NCBI GenBank assembly: GCA_013001365.1
Contig: JABDMQ010000240.1
Location: forward strand, 1 to 7,965
Length of the DNA stretch: 7,965 bases
Direction of reading: 5' to 3'
Origin: Flavobacteriaceae bacterium
GTDB lineage: Bacteria; Bacteroidota; Bacteroidia; Flavobacteriales; Flavobacteriaceae
Shown here piece by piece: positions 6,877-7,965 of this stretch (position 1 is the stretch's first letter; every line of letters starts with the position of its first letter). The translations under genes were made by a program, and so were the position numbers. The notes under the pieces are model-generated. The model saw nothing but the letters and a program-made list of their open reading frames with translations, was not told the DNA's origin and did no database searches.

Positions 6877-6908
6877 ATCAAACGTCTTAATTGTTGGTTT
6901 AAAAATGT

Positions 6909-6930
6909 TAAATTTGCATCGTCAAATTTA
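6909..6930 (+). promoter_or_regulatory. mdh -7 element within a perfect palindrome
   Basis: TAAATTTG (6909-6916) is a perfect TAnnTTTG -7 element 40 bases before the mdh ATG. Its exact reverse complement CAAATTTA lies at 6923-6930 after a 6-base spacer (CATCGT). The palindrome would therefore span the -7 element and the predicted transcription start (about 6920-6923). That is a typical place for a repressor to bind, and it also leaves a -7-like element facing the other way. The nearest TTG (6891-6893) is only 15 bases upstream, shorter than the usual -33 spacing. Confidence 0.5.
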
Positions 6931-6956
6931 TTCTAATTCATATTAAATCAACATAA

Positions 6957-7883
6957 ATGAAAATTACAGTAGTAGGTGCCGGAGCAGTAGGTGCAAGTTG
7001 TGCAGAATATATTGCTATTAAGGACTTCGCAAGTGAAGTTGTTCTCTTGGACATTAAAGAAGGCTATGCTGAGGGAAAGGCAATGGACCTGATGCAGACC
7101 GCTTCCTTAAATGGATTCGACACCAAATTAACAGGAACCACAAACGATTATACAAAAACAGCAAATAGTGATATTTGTGTCATTACTTCGGGAATCCCGC
7201 GTAAGCCGGGCATGACTCGTGAAGAGCTAATTGGAATCAATGCAGGAATCGTAAAATCCGTTTCTGCAAGCTTGATCGAACATTCTCCAAATACTATAAT
7301 GATCGTGGTCAGTAATCCAATGGATACAATGACCTACTTGGTTCATAAAACGACCAATCTTCCTAAAAACCGAATTATAGGTATGGGTGGTGCTTTAGAT
7401 TCTGCACGATTCAAATACCGATTGGCAGAAGCCTTGGATGCGCCAATAAGTGATATTGACGGCATGGTAATAGGCGGTCATAGCGATAAAGGAATGGTGC
7501 CGTTAACTCGATTGGCTACAAGGAATAGTGTTCCTGTTTCTGAGTTCATTTCCAATGAACGATTGAATCAAGTCAAGGAAGATACCAAAGTAGGTGGGGC
7601 CACATTGACAAAGTTATTAGGGACTTCTGCATGGTATGCTCCCGGTGCTGCAGTTTCAGGTTTGGTTCAAGCAATAGCTTGCGATTTGAAGAAGATGTTT
7701 CCTTGCTCTACACTTCTAGAAGGTGAGTATGGCCTAAATGACCTATGTATAGGAGTTCCTGCGGTATTAGGACGAAATGGTATTGAAAGAATTGTGGAAA
7801 TAGATCTTGAAGATGCTGAAAAAGACCATTTGATAACCAGTGCTGAGGGTGTGAAAAAAACCAATGGATTGTTGGAATTATAG
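6957..7883 (+). CDS. mdh: Malate dehydrogenase (LDH-like, NAD-dependent)
   Basis: Interconverts malate and oxaloacetate with NAD in the TCA cycle, in the cytoplasm. The 308 residues match the short LDH-like MDH family found in Bacteroidota. The Rossmann fold opens with GAGAVG (7-12), and D32 at the end of the second strand favours NAD over NADP. Substrate and catalytic residues visible are R82 and R88 in PRKPGMTR, N120 in VSNPMD, D148 and R151 in ALDSARF, and H175 in GGHSD. Arg at 82 rather than Gln marks malate rather than lactate specificity. Nothing is missing. The ATG at 6957 starts just before the Rossmann strand, as expected, with an A-rich, SD-less upstream (aacataa). It follows copy 2 of the DUF6588-like pair by 80 bases and ends before the terminator at 7914-7940. 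Confidence 0.96.
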   Translation: MKITVVGAGAVGASCAEYIAIKDFASEVVLLDIKEGYAEGKAMDLMQTASLNGFDTKLTGTTNDYTKTANSDICVITSGIPRKPGMTREELIGINAGIVKSVSASLIEHSPNTIMIVVSNPMDTMTYLVHKTTNLPKNRIIGMGGALDSARFKYRLAEALDAPISDIDGMVIGGHSDKGMVPLTRLATRNSVPVSEFISNERLNQVKEDTKVGGATLTKLLGTSAWYAPGAAVSGLVQAIACDLKKMFPCSTLLEGEYGLNDLCIGVPAVLGRNGIERIVEIDLEDAEKDHLITSAEGVKKTNGLLEL

Positions 7884-7913
7884 CAATTCTAGAACCTAAA
7901 TACTATTGAATAT

Positions 7914-7940
7914 AAAGAGCTACCAAAGAGTAGCTCTTTT
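7914..7940 (+). terminator. Intrinsic terminator of mdh
   Basis: AAAGAGCTAC (7914-7923) and GTAGCTCTTT (7930-7939) form a perfect 10-bp stem with a 6-base loop, ending in TTTT and followed by AT-rich DNA. It begins 31 bases after the mdh stop and would end a possible gyrB-DUF6588-DUF6588-mdh transcript. The T-run is short because most of it pairs in the stem. Confidence 0.85.
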
Positions 7941-7965
7941 ATTATAAATAGATGAAAGTTATTGT

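Noticed and set aside
7952..7965. ATGAAAGTTATTGT at the window edge as the start of another gene
   Set aside because: Only four codons are visible, 11 bases after the mdh terminator, with no room for a promoter. It could be a real start but cannot be supported.

Overview
This window looks like ordinary core chromosome from a member of the Bacteroidota, most likely a flavobacterium. The evidence is AT-rich intergenic DNA with no clear Shine-Dalgarno sequences, promoter elements of the TAnnTTTG type, a short 646-residue GyrB, an LDH-like malate dehydrogenase, and DUF2911 and DUF6588-like secreted proteins that are typical of this phylum. I see no insertion sequence, phage gene, CRISPR array, tRNA or rRNA. 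Genus cannot be judged from this window alone.

Left part (1-935): the last 41 codons of a queE-like gene (queuosine pathway) run into the window on the + strand. They face a convergent, secreted DUF2911 protein on the - strand, and a terminator hairpin sits between the two. A 229-base AT-rich region with several inverted repeats separates the DUF2911 gene from asnB, which diverges from it.

Middle (936-4829): asnB encodes a full-length glutamine-dependent asparagine synthetase and ends at a strong intrinsic terminator. The 288-base gap to gyrB holds a DnaA-box-like site, a perfect -7 promoter element and, just after that element, a perfect terminator-like hairpin in the gyrB leader. gyrB is intact.

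Right part (4822-7965): two tandem DUF6588-like secreted proteins of unknown function follow gyrB. The first overlaps the gyrB stop by 8 bases. They are diverged paralogs of each other. Malate dehydrogenase (mdh) comes next and ends at a strong terminator. With no terminator inside the series, gyrB, the two DUF6588-like genes and mdh could be co-transcribed. A perfect -7 element embedded in a 22-base palindrome suggests mdh also has its own start, perhaps a controlled one.

I found no convincing new biological system. The points most worth a second look are the gyrB leader hairpin, the mdh promoter palindrome, and the gyrB-linked DUF6588-like pair.
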